Source of the DNA: Chryseobacterium soldanellicola
GTDB taxonomy: Bacteria; Bacteroidota; Bacteroidia; Flavobacteriales; Weeksellaceae
Assembly: GCF_900100115.1 (NCBI RefSeq)
Contig: NZ_FNKL01000001.1
Span: 744,001 to 808,000, forward strand
Reading direction: 5' to 3'
DNA length: 64,000 bases
Within the stretch, counting starts at the first letter, position 1, and the number at the start of each line of letters is the position of its first letter. Below, piece by piece: positions 24,621 through 33,049 of this stretch. Made by a program: the position numbers and the translations under genes. Below the pieces are notes generated by a model. It was given only the letters and a program-made list of their open reading frames with translations. It made no database searches and was not told the origin of the DNA.

Positions 24621-25226
24621 ATGGTACTTAATAACCTAAATTATCCACTAGATTTTAAATTTAAGATCACAACATTAGCCAGTGATTTTAACATTACTGA
24701 CAGAAACGGAGCGTATGTTGCCTATGTTCGTCAAAAAATGTTTAAATTGAAAGAAGACGTTGTCGTTTTTAATGATGAAAGCAAAACAAAAGAACTTTTC
24801 AGAATCCAGGCCAATCAATGGATCGATTTCAACGCTTCTTACTCTATCAAAGACGCGATCAACACGAAAAGTTTCGGAAGATTGGCAAGAAAAGGCATGC
24901 GTTCCCTTTGGAAGTCGACTTACGATGTTTTGGATGAAAATGACCAGCCAAAATTTACCATCACGGAAGACAATGCATGGACGAAGTTCTTTGACGGAAT
25001 GGTGAGCGAGATCCCTATTATCGGCATGTTTACAGGATATTTCCTTAATCCGGCCTATACCGTGAAAGGTCTTGACGGAAAAGAATATTTTAAACTTAAA
25101 AAAATGCCTTCTTTCTTTGGAAGAAGATTCCAGCTTGACAGAATGATCGATATTGACGACGAAGACGAGAGTTTAGTTGTTCTTTCATTACTGATGATGG
25201 TGCTTCTGGAAAGAGCAAGAGGATAA
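24621..25226 (+). CDS. LURP-one/scramblase-like protein, tentative
   Basis: 201 residues without signal peptide. The run of short strands (FKITTLASDFNITDRNGAYVAYVRQKMFKLKEDVVVFNDE, then IQANQWIDFNASYSI, FTITEDNAW) resembles the tubby-like beta-barrel of LURP-one-related proteins and phospholipid scramblases. The C-terminal segment SLVVLSLLMMVLLERARG could be a membrane-associated helix, as at the end of tubby-like folds. Function unknown. The lipoprotein gene 19 bp downstream is probably co-transcribed. Confidence 0.65.
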   Translation: MVLNNLNYPLDFKFKITTLASDFNITDRNGAYVAYVRQKMFKLKEDVVVFNDESKTKELFRIQANQWIDFNASYSIKDAINTKSFGRLARKGMRSLWKSTYDVLDENDQPKFTITEDNAWTKFFDGMVSEIPIIGMFTGYFLNPAYTVKGLDGKEYFKLKKMPSFFGRRFQLDRMIDIDDEDESLVVLSLLMMVLLERARG

Positions 25227-25245
25227 AAAAAATAAACCACAAACA

Positions 25246-25737
25246 ATGAAATACTTACTTATTTTCTTTTCAGCGTTCTTATTGGTCGCCTGTAAAAAAG
25301 ACAAACAAACAGTTACAAATTCTTCAGCAAAAGAATCTCTGAATATTGTTCAGGATTCTGCGAAAACCGATACACTTTCAGGAAAAATTTTAGTTGAAAA
25401 TTTTCCTTTCCCGAAAGAAATTAAAGAATGTTCCTGTTATTTTGCAAAAAATAAAGCAGATTTTGAAGCTGAGAAATACATTTATGCCGACGATGCAGGA
25501 AAAACTGCTTATATGAAGCTTGACGGCAAAAAACTGTCAATGAATCTGATATCTTCCAGCGACATGGAATCTGATGAAGAATTAAGTAAGGAAATAGAAA
25601 GTGATGACTACAAAATTTCCGTAAAAGGCAAGAAAATAAAAGGCGAAGAAGCCCTGTTATTCAAAGGTACACTGACCATTGAAAAACCCGATGGAACCGT
25701 TGTGACAATGCCAATTTATGGAGAATGCGGTTGTTAA
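25246..25737 (+). CDS. small lipoprotein of unknown function
   Basis: 163 residues. Signal peptide with lipobox LLVAC (Cys16) followed by KKDKQ, so lipid-anchored. The mature domain carries ECSCYFAKNKADFEAEKYIYADD and ends in YGECGC, with four cysteines likely paired in the periplasm. I do not recognise a named family. It follows the LURP-like gene by 19 bp. Confidence 0.8.
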   Translation: MKYLLIFFSAFLLVACKKDKQTVTNSSAKESLNIVQDSAKTDTLSGKILVENFPFPKEIKECSCYFAKNKADFEAEKYIYADDAGKTAYMKLDGKKLSMNLISSSDMESDEELSKEIESDDYKISVKGKKIKGEEALLFKGTLTIEKPDGTVVTMPIYGECGC

Positions 25738-25764
25738 TCAACTTCTAGCTTTCAGTAAAAATAT

Positions 25765-25794
25765 TGCTTCCGGTTTACGGAAGCATTTTTTATT
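25765..25794 (+). terminator. Rho-independent terminator
   Basis: TGCTTCCG pairs with CGGAAGCA around GTTTA, followed by TTTTTTATTT. Confidence 0.85.
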
Positions 25795-25820
25795 TCGTAA
25801 TTTTGATAAAAATAAATTTC

Positions 25821-27266
25821 ATGGAATTATCTACTATAGAACCGCAAATAATCTGGAAAAATTTTTCCAAGTTAAATGCAGTTCCAAGACCCTCTAAAAA
25901 AGAAGAAAAAGTAATCGCTTTCATCAAAGAATTTGGCGAAAACCTGGGATTGGAAACTACTGTTGACCAGGTAGGAAACGTCATCATTAAAAAACCTGCC
26001 ACTGCAGGAATGGAAAACCGCAAATCTATAGTGCTGCAATCGCATTTAGACATGGTTTGTCAGAAAAATAATGATGTAAATTTTGATTTTGAAACAGAAG
26101 GAATCAAAATGGAAATCGATGGAGACTGGGTAAAGGCAAAAGGGACAACTTTAGGTGCCGACAATGGTTTGGGAGTGGCTACGATTATGTCAATTTTAGA
26201 AAGTTCAGATATTCCGCATCCGGCTTTGGAAGCGCTTTTTACAATTGATGAAGAGACTGGAATGACCGGAGCTTTAGGCTTAAAACCTGGTCAGTTAACC
26301 GGACAGATTTTATTAAATCTTGACACAGAAGAAGACGACGAAATCGACATCGGTTGTGCAGGAGGAATTGACGTTACCATCACTCAAAACTATGAAACTG
26401 AAGCCGCAAAAGGGCAAATTGTAAGATTCGAAGTAAAAGGTTTGCAAGGCGGTCACTCCGGAATGGATATTCACAAAGGTTTCGGAAATGCAAACATTAT
26501 TTTAGGAAGATTGCTTTACACGGCTTTAGCAAAAGAAAATATTCAGTTAATTTCTGTCGACGGTGGCGGATTGAGAAATGCAATCCCCAGAGAAGCCGTT
26601 GCTATCGCATCTGTAAGAAATGCAAATGAATTTATCGAAGAAATTACAACGGGTCTTAAAAAAGAAATTTTAGAAGAATTTGCAACGGTAGAACCCAATA
26701 TTCACATTAATATTGAGAGCTCAACAAGTTCTGACAAAGCGATTTCAGAAGCAGATTCAAAGAAAATAATTTTAACATTAAAATCTCTTCACAACGGTGT
26801 TTACAGAATGAGCCCGGATGTAAAAGACCTGGTAGAATCGTCAAATAACGTAGCAAGAGTTGAATTAAAAGGCGGAGCGCTGAAAATTTTAAATCTTTCA
26901 AGATCATCTGTAGAATCTTCCAAGGATTCTGTAGCAGAACAATTAAAATCTGTAGCAGAATTGGCAGGAATGAACACGGAATTCAGCGGTTCTTATCCGG
27001 GTTGGAAACCAAAACCGGGTTCAGAGATCGTTCAGCTAATGGAGAAAATTTATGTTGAAAAATTCACAGAAAAACCTCACGTTGTGGCTTGTCACGCAGG
27101 CTTAGAATGTGGAATTATCGGAGCCAATTACCCCGAAATGGAAATGGTAAGTTTCGGACCAACGATCAGAGGTGCACACTCTCCCGATGAAAAAGCAAAT
27201 ATCCCTTCAACACAAAAGTTCTGGACTTTCCTGAAAGATATTTTAGCGAATATCCCTCAGAAATAA
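25821..27266 (+). CDS. pepD: beta-Ala-His / aminoacyl-histidine dipeptidase
   Basis: 481 residues from ATG 25821 (MELSTIEPQIIWKNFSKLNAVPRPSKKEEK); the open frame upstream starts at a TTG inside the terminator and is rejected. M20-type dinuclear zinc peptidase (PepD/carnosinase) that cleaves Xaa-His dipeptides in the cytoplasm. Metal and catalytic residues: LQSHLDMVCQ, LGADNGLGVA (bridging Asp), FTIDEETGMTGA (catalytic Glu), LNLDTEE and VACHAGLECG with FGPTIRGAHSPDE near the end. The lid domain contains GGHSGMDIHKGFGNAN. Confidence 0.95.
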   Translation: MELSTIEPQIIWKNFSKLNAVPRPSKKEEKVIAFIKEFGENLGLETTVDQVGNVIIKKPATAGMENRKSIVLQSHLDMVCQKNNDVNFDFETEGIKMEIDGDWVKAKGTTLGADNGLGVATIMSILESSDIPHPALEALFTIDEETGMTGALGLKPGQLTGQILLNLDTEEDDEIDIGCAGGIDVTITQNYETEAAKGQIVRFEVKGLQGGHSGMDIHKGFGNANIILGRLLYTALAKENIQLISVDGGGLRNAIPREAVAIASVRNANEFIEEITTGLKKEILEEFATVEPNIHINIESSTSSDKAISEADSKKIILTLKSLHNGVYRMSPDVKDLVESSNNVARVELKGGALKILNLSRSSVESSKDSVAEQLKSVAELAGMNTEFSGSYPGWKPKPGSEIVQLMEKIYVEKFTEKPHVVACHAGLECGIIGANYPEMEMVSFGPTIRGAHSPDEKANIPSTQKFWTFLKDILANIPQK

Positions 27267-27293
27267 GATATTTAAATTAATCTGAACATAATC

Positions 27294-27361
27294 TTTGTCA
27301 TTCCGTAGAAATCTATTTGCATATTTAAATGTACAGTTGAGATTCCTACGGAATGACAATT
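27294..27361. repeat. GTCATTCCGTAG inverted repeat
   Basis: TTTGTCATTCCGTAG pairs with CTACGGAATGACAA, and inner AATCT with AGATT, around an AT-rich loop. Same family as 43854-43920 and 50148-50210. It is followed by an ATTTGTG word run (27361-27402). Confidence 0.75.
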
Positions 27362-27419
27362 TTGTGGTTATTTGTGTAGCATTTGTGCCATTTGTGTTTA
27401 GAAATAAAAAAAATTAACA

Positions 27420-28001
27420 ATGAAAAGCATCACAGTATTTTGCGGTTCAAGCTTCGGTTCGGATCGTATTTTTGAAGAACAGGCGACTTTACTTGGGCAG
27501 ACTTTAGCAAAACAAAATATTCAATTGGTTTATGGCGGTTCAAATACAGGTTTAATGAAATCCGTTGCAGACGGAGCTTTGAATGCAGGTGGAAAAGTAA
27601 TTGGAGTTCTCCCCCACTTTTTACAGTCCAAGGAAATTGCTCATAAAAATCTGACCGAACTTATTTTAGTCGAAACCATGCACGAAAGAAAAACCAAAAT
27701 GAGTGAACTTTGCGATGGCGTCATCGTTCTTCCCGGCGGTTACGGAACTTTGGAAGAGTTTTTCGAAATGATAACCTGGGCACAACTCGGGCTTCATAAA
27801 AAACCAATCGCTATTCTGAATGTTGACGGATTTTATACAGACTTAATTAACTTAACTCAAACCATGGTTGATAAAGGATTTTTGAAGCAAATCAATCGTG
27901 ATATGCTTTTGATAAGCGATACTATCGATGAGTTGTTAGAAAAGATGCGAAATTATGAAGCTCCAAGTGTTGGGAAGTGGATTTCTAAGGATGAAGTTTA
28001 A
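27420..28001 (+). CDS. LOG family protein (TIGR00730 type)
   Basis: 193 residues. VFCGSSFGSD at the start, VYGGSNTGLMKSVADGAL, and the signature PGGYGTLEEFFEMITWAQLGLH identify a LOG-type nucleoside 5'-monophosphate phosphoribohydrolase. Plant and some bacterial homologues activate cytokinins; in most bacteria the role is nucleotide housekeeping. The catalytic Arg (HERKTKM) and Glu (GTLEE) are present. Confidence 0.92.
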   Translation: MKSITVFCGSSFGSDRIFEEQATLLGQTLAKQNIQLVYGGSNTGLMKSVADGALNAGGKVIGVLPHFLQSKEIAHKNLTELILVETMHERKTKMSELCDGVIVLPGGYGTLEEFFEMITWAQLGLHKKPIAILNVDGFYTDLINLTQTMVDKGFLKQINRDMLLISDTIDELLEKMRNYEAPSVGKWISKDEV

Positions 28002-28018
28002 AAATATAATCGACTAAA

Positions 28019-28561
28019 ATGATAATTAGATTTATACTGATAATATTTTCTTTATTCTTTTTTAATAATTTTTGTAAAGCGCAAAAACAAAGACATATTT
28101 TCAAACGTTATACAAACAATGATTTAAATAATGATAAAATTCTCGACAATATAGAAATTGAAGAAGTTCAGTGTAAAAATAATTATATTGGAGATGATGA
28201 TTACATGAAATGTAGAATTGTAAGAATAGACTTGCTTAAAAAAAACGGAACATCTTCATTTTATGCTTCTAATTATGATATTGTGCCATGTTCAGATTGC
28301 AGTGAGGATAGCACAGATCCTTTTAAAGCTTTAAAAATTAGAAAAAATGGTTTTTCTCTTGTTCTGACCTACAAATTTGTTCCTGAAGGAACCAAAATGA
28401 CAGAAATAATTACTTTTAAGTATGATAAGCTTTCAAATAATTTCATTCTCCACAAAAAAGTGAGAACACTTGAATCCTATAAAAATGGAGAGATTGAAAA
28501 TAAAACAGACGTGCAGACTATTAAAGATTTTGGAAAAATTTACTTCTCCGATTATAGATAA
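28019..28561 (+). CDS. secreted protein with EF-hand/dockerin-like calcium loop
   Basis: 180 residues with a signal peptide (MIIRFILIIFSLFFFNNFCKAQ). Just after cleavage is NDLNNDKILDNIEIEE, the D-x-N-x-D-x-x-x-D spacing of a calcium loop. Two cysteine pairs (VQCKN/MKCRI and PCSDC) may form disulfides. No family recognised. It lies 17 bp after the LOG gene. Confidence 0.75.
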   Translation: MIIRFILIIFSLFFFNNFCKAQKQRHIFKRYTNNDLNNDKILDNIEIEEVQCKNNYIGDDDYMKCRIVRIDLLKKNGTSSFYASNYDIVPCSDCSEDSTDPFKALKIRKNGFSLVLTYKFVPEGTKMTEIITFKYDKLSNNFILHKKVRTLESYKNGEIENKTDVQTIKDFGKIYFSDYR

Positions 28562-28586
28562 CAATATTTTTTGAAATCAATAAAAC

Positions 28587-28622
28587 AAAAACTCCCAAAG
28601 AACAATCTTCGGGAGTTTTTAT
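28587..28622. terminator. terminator between convergent genes
   Basis: AAAAACTCCC (28587-28596) pairs with GGGAGTTTTT (28611-28620), usable in both directions by the genes ending at 28561 (+) and 28641 (-). Confidence 0.85.
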
Positions 28623-28640
28623 ATAATTTAAATAAATTTT

Positions 28641-28970
28641 CTAAGGATAAGGAGCAATTTCCACTTCAAGACCCTCCATGTCCATTGCCATGTGTAACTG
28701 ACAACCCAATCTGCTGTTTTCTTTCACATGGAAAGCTTCGGCGAGCATGGCGTTTTCTTCGTCGCCCATTGGCTCAAGTCCGGGATCGTTGATCACGTAA
28801 ACCTGACATGAGGCGCACATCGCCATTCCTCCACAAACTCCGATTGTTCCTTCTTCTGCCAATTCATATGAACGGATAATTTCCATCAAATTCATGGACA
28901 TATCCGTTGGAGCAATAACATCGTGAGCTACACCCTCTCTGTCGGTGATTTTAATATTGATATCTGACAT
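28641..28970 (-). CDS. [2Fe-2S] ferredoxin, adrenodoxin type
   Basis: 109 residues. Cluster cysteines are in GVCGGMAMCASCQVYV (C-x5-C-x2-C) with the fourth in SRLGCQLHM, the arrangement of vertebrate-type/Isc-type ferredoxins. It carries electrons in the cytoplasm, most likely from the ferredoxin reductase encoded immediately upstream (28983-30038). Its own TAATTTTG box overlaps the reductase stop codon, so it may be expressed separately as well. Confidence 0.93.
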   Translation of the reverse strand: MSDINIKITDREGVAHDVIAPTDMSMNLMEIIRSYELAEEGTIGVCGGMAMCASCQVYVINDPGLEPMGDEENAMLAEAFHVKENSRLGCQLHMAMDMEGLEVEIAPYP

Positions 28971-28977
28971 AATTTTA

Positions 28978-28985
28978 CAAAATTA
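28978..28985 (-). promoter_or_regulatory. -7 box overlapping the reductase stop codon
   Basis: Minus-strand TAATTTTG; its first three bases are the TAA stop of the ferredoxin reductase. It lies 7 nt before the ferredoxin start at 28970, implying a very short leader. Confidence 0.5.
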
Positions 28986-30038
28986 GTCAATTTTTTTCAC
29001 AACAGCTTTTTCAGCTTCTTTTCTACTTCCATCAAATCCGTCTACACCACTTACTGTTGTATATTTCAGGACGAATTTTTTACCCGGATTGAGTCTGTTA
29101 TAAACACTTTGACACATCAATGTCGCCTCATGGAAACCACAAAGAATCAGCTTTAATTTTCCCGGATATGTGTTGATATCACCGATTGCGTAGATACCTT
29201 CAATGTTGGTCTGATAATCCAAAGCGTTGTTGACAACAATTGCATTTTTTTCGATATTTAATCCCCATTGAGCAATTTCACCCAATTTTGGAGTCAATCC
29301 GAAAAGTGGAATAAAATAATCCGTTTCAATATCAAAAGCTTCCTGTCCGTCAATTTCTACAGTGATCGCTTCTACTTTTCCGTCACCTTTGATGGCGGTA
29401 ACTTCTGCAGGGGTAATTAATTTAATTTTACCTTGATTTTTTAAGTCCTGAACTTTTTCTACAGAATCCAAAGCTCCTCTGAACTCATTTCTTCTGTGGA
29501 TCAACGTTACTTCGCTGGCAACATTTGACAGGAAAACACTCCAGTCAAGTGCAGAATCTCCACCTCCGGCGATTACCACTTTTTTATTTCTGAAATGTTC
29601 AGGTTCTTTTACGAAATATTCAAGACCTTTTTCTTCATAATCAGCCACATTATCCATGGTAGGTTTTCTAGGCTCAAAAGTCCCCAAACCACCTGCAATT
29701 GCGATTGCTTTTGCTCTGTGAACAGTTCCTTTGTTGGTAACAACCTCAAACCATTCATCATCTACTTTTGTGTAAGAAACAGCCGTTTCCCCAAGGGTGA
29801 AGCCAGGTTGAAACTGCTTAATTTGTTCCATTAAATTATCTACTAATTCTCCGGCATTTACCGATGGATAACCAGGAATATCGAAAATAGGCTTTTTAGG
29901 ATATAATTCTGCCAACTGCCCTCCAGGCTGAGGAAGCGCATCGATGATATGGCATTTCATTTTAAGCAAACCTGCTTCAAAAACAGCAAAAAGTCCTGTT
30001 GGTCCCGCTCCTATAATCAATATGTCTGTAGTTATCAT
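28983..30038 (-). CDS. ferredoxin--NADP reductase, thioredoxin reductase-like
   Basis: 351 residues from ATG 30038 (MITTDILIIGAGPTGLFAVFEAGL). FAD-binding GxGxxG at the N-terminus, NADP-binding VVIAGGGDSALDWSVFL, and the C-terminal FAD block GIYAIGDINTYPGKLKL. It lacks the CxxC of thioredoxin reductase, as expected for YumC/TrxR-like ferredoxin-NADP reductases. The ferredoxin gene directly downstream supports the assignment. The in-frame start 36 nt upstream is less likely. Confidence 0.92.
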   Translation of the reverse strand: MITTDILIIGAGPTGLFAVFEAGLLKMKCHIIDALPQPGGQLAELYPKKPIFDIPGYPSVNAGELVDNLMEQIKQFQPGFTLGETAVSYTKVDDEWFEVVTNKGTVHRAKAIAIAGGLGTFEPRKPTMDNVADYEEKGLEYFVKEPEHFRNKKVVIAGGGDSALDWSVFLSNVASEVTLIHRRNEFRGALDSVEKVQDLKNQGKIKLITPAEVTAIKGDGKVEAITVEIDGQEAFDIETDYFIPLFGLTPKLGEIAQWGLNIEKNAIVVNNALDYQTNIEGIYAIGDINTYPGKLKLILCGFHEATLMCQSVYNRLNPGKKFVLKYTTVSGVDGFDGSRKEAEKAVVKKID

Positions 30039-30194
30039 AATATAAAGATAAATTAATAATATGTGTGGCTGCAAATTTACTAATTTTAATGCGAAGCATA
30101 TTTAATTCAGTCTAAATAAAAAGCTGAGATTTATCAAATATCTATAAAAATTTGAAAATCTGTATTTTGGCAGTGTTTTTGTAAAAGTTTTATC

Positions 30195-30965
30195 ATGAAG
30201 AAATTTCTCCACCTTATCGCGATATTTATCTTTTCATTTGGCTTCGGTCAGATCAATAATATTGCAGATGGCGAGTCGATCACATTCAGAATCCATTATG
30301 GGTTTCTGAATGCAGGAACTGCCAATCTTACAACAAAAAAGACCACTTACAAAGGGGTTCCTCATTTATATGCAAAAGGAACGGGCCAGACAACAGGTGC
30401 GGTAAAAGCATTCTTCAAAGTAGAAGATCTTTATGAAAGCTTTATCAATACAGAAACCGGATTACCGAGCTTTTATGTAAGAAATGTAAAGGAAGGAGGT
30501 TATACCCAGCATTTTGAGACGGCTTTTAATCATGATAACAATACATTAATTTTAACGGATAAAAAGACTCCGGCGAACGGCTCCAAAGTCATAAAATCCG
30601 TGAAAGGTGTTCAGGATATGCTTTCGTGCTTTTATTATCTGAGAAGTAAAAGTGCAGGCGAATTAAAAGTAGGAACTGTAATGAATATGAATGTCTGGAT
30701 TGATGATGAGATGTTTCCGTTTCAGCTGAAAGTCATCGGGACAGAAAATTTAGATACAAAATTCGGGACCATTAATTGTCTGAAAATAATTCCTTCTGTA
30801 AAAAGCGGAAGGGTTTTCAAGGAAAAAGAAGGCGTAACGATGTGGGTTTCCAATGATGCGAATCATGTTCCGATGTTGTTGAAGGCTGAGTTGGCAGTGG
30901 GCTCTCTAAAGGCGAGTATTGATGATTTTAAAAATGTAAAATACCCTTTAAAATTTACAAAATAA
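30195..30965 (+). CDS. DUF3108 domain secreted protein
   Basis: 256 residues with a signal peptide (MKKFLHLIAIFIFSFGFGQ). The DUF3108 pattern is visible: GESITFRIHYGFLNAGTANL, AKGTGQTTGAVKAFFKVEDLYESFI, and MWVSNDANHVPMLLKAELAVGSLKA at the end. Periplasmic beta-rich protein of unknown function, in a superfamily with lipoprotein-carrier-like folds. Confidence 0.88.
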   Translation: MKKFLHLIAIFIFSFGFGQINNIADGESITFRIHYGFLNAGTANLTTKKTTYKGVPHLYAKGTGQTTGAVKAFFKVEDLYESFINTETGLPSFYVRNVKEGGYTQHFETAFNHDNNTLILTDKKTPANGSKVIKSVKGVQDMLSCFYYLRSKSAGELKVGTVMNMNVWIDDEMFPFQLKVIGTENLDTKFGTINCLKIIPSVKSGRVFKEKEGVTMWVSNDANHVPMLLKAELAVGSLKASIDDFKNVKYPLKFTK

Positions 30966-31119
30966 AAATAATAGTTAGTTTTTTTTTAAATCAAATGTCT
31001 GTAAAATCTTTGCAGGCATTTTTTTATATGTAACAGTTTCAAAGCTTCAGTTGTTATAATAGTATACAGTTAGTTTTTTAATTACGTTTTGTTTCTTAGG
31101 TCAGTAATTGAAAAACAAA

Positions 31120-31147
31120 AAAACCTCCGGAAAATTTCGGAGGTTTT
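31120..31147. terminator. terminator downstream of pheS
   Basis: AAAACCTCCG pairs with CGGAGGTTTT; it lies 21 bp beyond the pheS stop on the minus strand, where it is followed by a run ending in TTTTTTTGTTTTT. Confidence 0.85.
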
Positions 31148-31167
31148 GATTTTTATAGTGTCTTAAT

Positions 31168-32178
31168 TTATAGTGTCTTAAACTGTTCCAGCGTTCTGAT
31201 ATCATTTTCGAAGAACATTCTGATGTCGCTCATTTGGTAAAGAAGCATTGTAATTCTTTCAATTCCCATTCCGAAGGCGTAGCCTGAATATTTTTCCGAA
31301 TCAATATTTACATTTTTCAAAACGGCAGGATCTACCATTCCGCAGCCCATAATTTCGAGCCAGCCTGTTCCTTTCGTGATTCTGTAATCGGTTTCAGAGT
31401 TGAGCCCCCAATATACATCGATCTCGGCACTTGGCTCAGTAAAAGGGAAATATGACGGTCTCATTCTGATTTTAGACTTTCCGAAAAGTTCTGTTGTAAA
31501 GAACTGAATGGTCTGTTTCATATCTGCAAAACTCACGTTTTCATCAATATACAATCCTTCAATCTGATGGAAAATACAGTGTGAACGTGAAGAAATCGCT
31601 TCATTTCTGAATACTCTTCCCGGAGATAAAATCCTGATCGGCGGCTGATTTTCTTCCATATAACGAATCTGCACCGAAGAAGTATGTGTTCTCAACAGAA
31701 TATCTGGGTTTTGCTCAATGAAGAAAGTATCCTGCATATCTCTTGCAGGGTGGTATTCAGGAAGGTTAAGAGCGGTGAAGTTATGCCAGTCGTCCTCAAT
31801 TTCCGGGCCGTCTGCAACTGCAAAACCAATAGATTTGAAAATCTCTATGATTCTGTTTTTCACTAAATTAATAGGATGTCTGGAACCCAATTCTAATGGA
31901 AAAGCCGGCTTCGTAAGATCTTCTTTCTCTAAGATAATAGAAGATTCGGAAGAATTTTTCAAATCCTCCAATTTTCCGTTCACAGCCTGCTTCAAAGTAT
32001 TGATCTTCTGTCCGAATTCTTTCTTTTGGTCGTTGGGAACATCTTTAAACTTTTCAAAAAAATCATTTAAAATTCCTTTTTTACCATTATACTTGATTCG
32101 GAAGTTCTCAATTTCCTCCTTTGATGTGGTATTGAAGCCGTTTACCTCAACCAGTAACTCTTCTATCTTTTCTATCAT
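31168..32178 (-). CDS. pheS: phenylalanyl-tRNA synthetase alpha subunit
   Basis: 336 residues. Charges tRNA-Phe as part of the PheS2PheT2 tetramer. N-terminal coiled coil (residues 1-85), then class II motifs: [17 protein letters not shown], motif 2 [26 protein letters not shown] and motif 3 [16 protein letters not shown], with [17 protein letters not shown]. Complete. The last codons and stop (TTATAGTGTCTTAA on the plus strand) are repeated just after the stop at 31154-31166. Confidence 0.96.
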   Translation of the reverse strand: MIEKIEELLVEVNGFNTTSKEEIENFRIKYNGKKGILNDFFEKFKDVPNDQKKEFGQKINTLKQAVNGKLEDLKNSSESSIILEKEDLTKPAFPLELGSRHPINLVKNRIIEIFKSIGFAVADGPEIEDDWHNFTALNLPEYHPARDMQDTFFIEQNPDILLRTHTSSVQIRYMEENQPPIRILSPGRVFRNEAISSRSHCIFHQIEGLYIDENVSFADMKQTIQFFTTELFGKSKIRMRPSYFPFTEPSAEIDVYWGLNSETDYRITKGTGWLEIMGCGMVDPAVLKNVNIDSEKYSGYAFGMGIERITMLLYQMSDIRMFFENDIRTLEQFKTL

Positions 32179-32203
32179 TGTTTTACCCTTTCAAAATGTT
32201 TTG

Positions 32204-32211
32204 CAAAAATA
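32204..32211 (-). promoter_or_regulatory. -7 box for pheS
   Basis: Minus-strand TATTTTTG, 25 nt before the start at 32178. Confidence 0.5.
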
Positions 32212-32250
32212 CGGTTTTTCAATTTAATAATTTTCTTTGTGATAAAAAAA

Positions 32251-32273
32251 TCTGCCCCTTTTTCGGAGGCAGA
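32251..32273 (-). terminator. terminator after the YceI gene
   Basis: On the minus strand TCTGCC pairs with GGCAGA followed by TTTTTTTATC. Confidence 0.8.
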
Positions 32274-32305
32274 CTTCAATCACTTATTTCACTTAAATAA
32301 AAAAA

Positions 32306-32965
32306 TTATTTTTTCTCTAAAGCTTTAACATTAATCTGAAGCGTCACCTCATTTTTAAGGATTCCGTTTTCAGCAGGAGCCTGAAATTTTACGCCAAACT
32401 CTTCTCTATTAATATCTTTAGGCTCAGTAGCAATGCTTACTTCTCCGTTTTTTACAGAAATATTAGCTTTAAACTGAACTGGTTTTGTAATTCCTTTGAT
32501 CGTTAAATTACCATCCAAATTTGTATTGTAATCACCTTCTGCAGAGGAAGTTACTTTTGTAATTTCGTAAGAAGCCGTAGGGAATTTTTCTACCTCGAAG
32601 AAATCGCCGCTTTTCAGATGCCCGTTTAATTTTCCCATTTGCTCTGCATCATCTTTTAAATCCACCGATGTCAAAGAAGTCATATCTGCAACAAATTTTC
32701 CGCTTTCCAGTTTTCCGTCTTTTACGGTAACGTCGCCGCTTTCAAATTTGATTGTTCCGAAATGGCTTGTATTTTCAGATTTAAAAATTTTATATCCCTT
32801 CCATTCTACCTGACTGTTTAAAGTATCTATCGTGTATTGATTTCCGTCTTTTGTAGTTGTAACTTCATTACTTTCACTCGGCACAGGCTTCTCTTTATTA
32901 CAGGAAACCACGACTGCGAAAGCAAAAATAACAGAAATTACTATTGAAAACAGCCTTTTGTTCAT
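32306..32965 (-). CDS. YceI family lipoprotein
   Basis: 219 residues. Lipobox VVVSC (Cys22) followed by NKEKPVPSE, then the YceI lipocalin-like domain: DTLNSQVEWKGYKIFKSENTSHFGTIKFESG, MTSLTSVDL, HLKSGDFFEVEKFPTASYEI and GNLTIKGITKPVQF. YceI proteins bind isoprenoid-type lipids in a hydrophobic tunnel; here anchored to a membrane in the periplasm. Stands alone between pheS and the ABC ATPase. Confidence 0.94.
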   Translation of the reverse strand: MNKRLFSIVISVIFAFAVVVSCNKEKPVPSESNEVTTTKDGNQYTIDTLNSQVEWKGYKIFKSENTSHFGTIKFESGDVTVKDGKLESGKFVADMTSLTSVDLKDDAEQMGKLNGHLKSGDFFEVEKFPTASYEITKVTSSAEGDYNTNLDGNLTIKGITKPVQFKANISVKNGEVSIATEPKDINREEFGVKFQAPAENGILKNEVTLQINVKALEKK

Positions 32966-33037
32966 ATTTATTAATTTTTATTACTACGGCTAATATAATA
33001 AAAAAATTCTTTGTTTCCTAAAAACGCAACATTTCAT

Positions 33038-33045
33038 TACATTTG
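33038..33045 (+). promoter_or_regulatory. -7 box 4 nt before the ABC ATPase start
   Basis: TACATTTG followed by TATT and ATG at 33050; a TTTG at 33010-33013 could be the -33 element (24-nt spacing). It supports 33050 as the start and a leaderless mRNA. Confidence 0.6.
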
Positions 33046-33049
33046 TATT

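Noticed and set aside
28571..28792. 73-codon frame on the + strand
   Set aside because: Starts in a terminator and overlaps the well-supported ferredoxin gene on the other strand.
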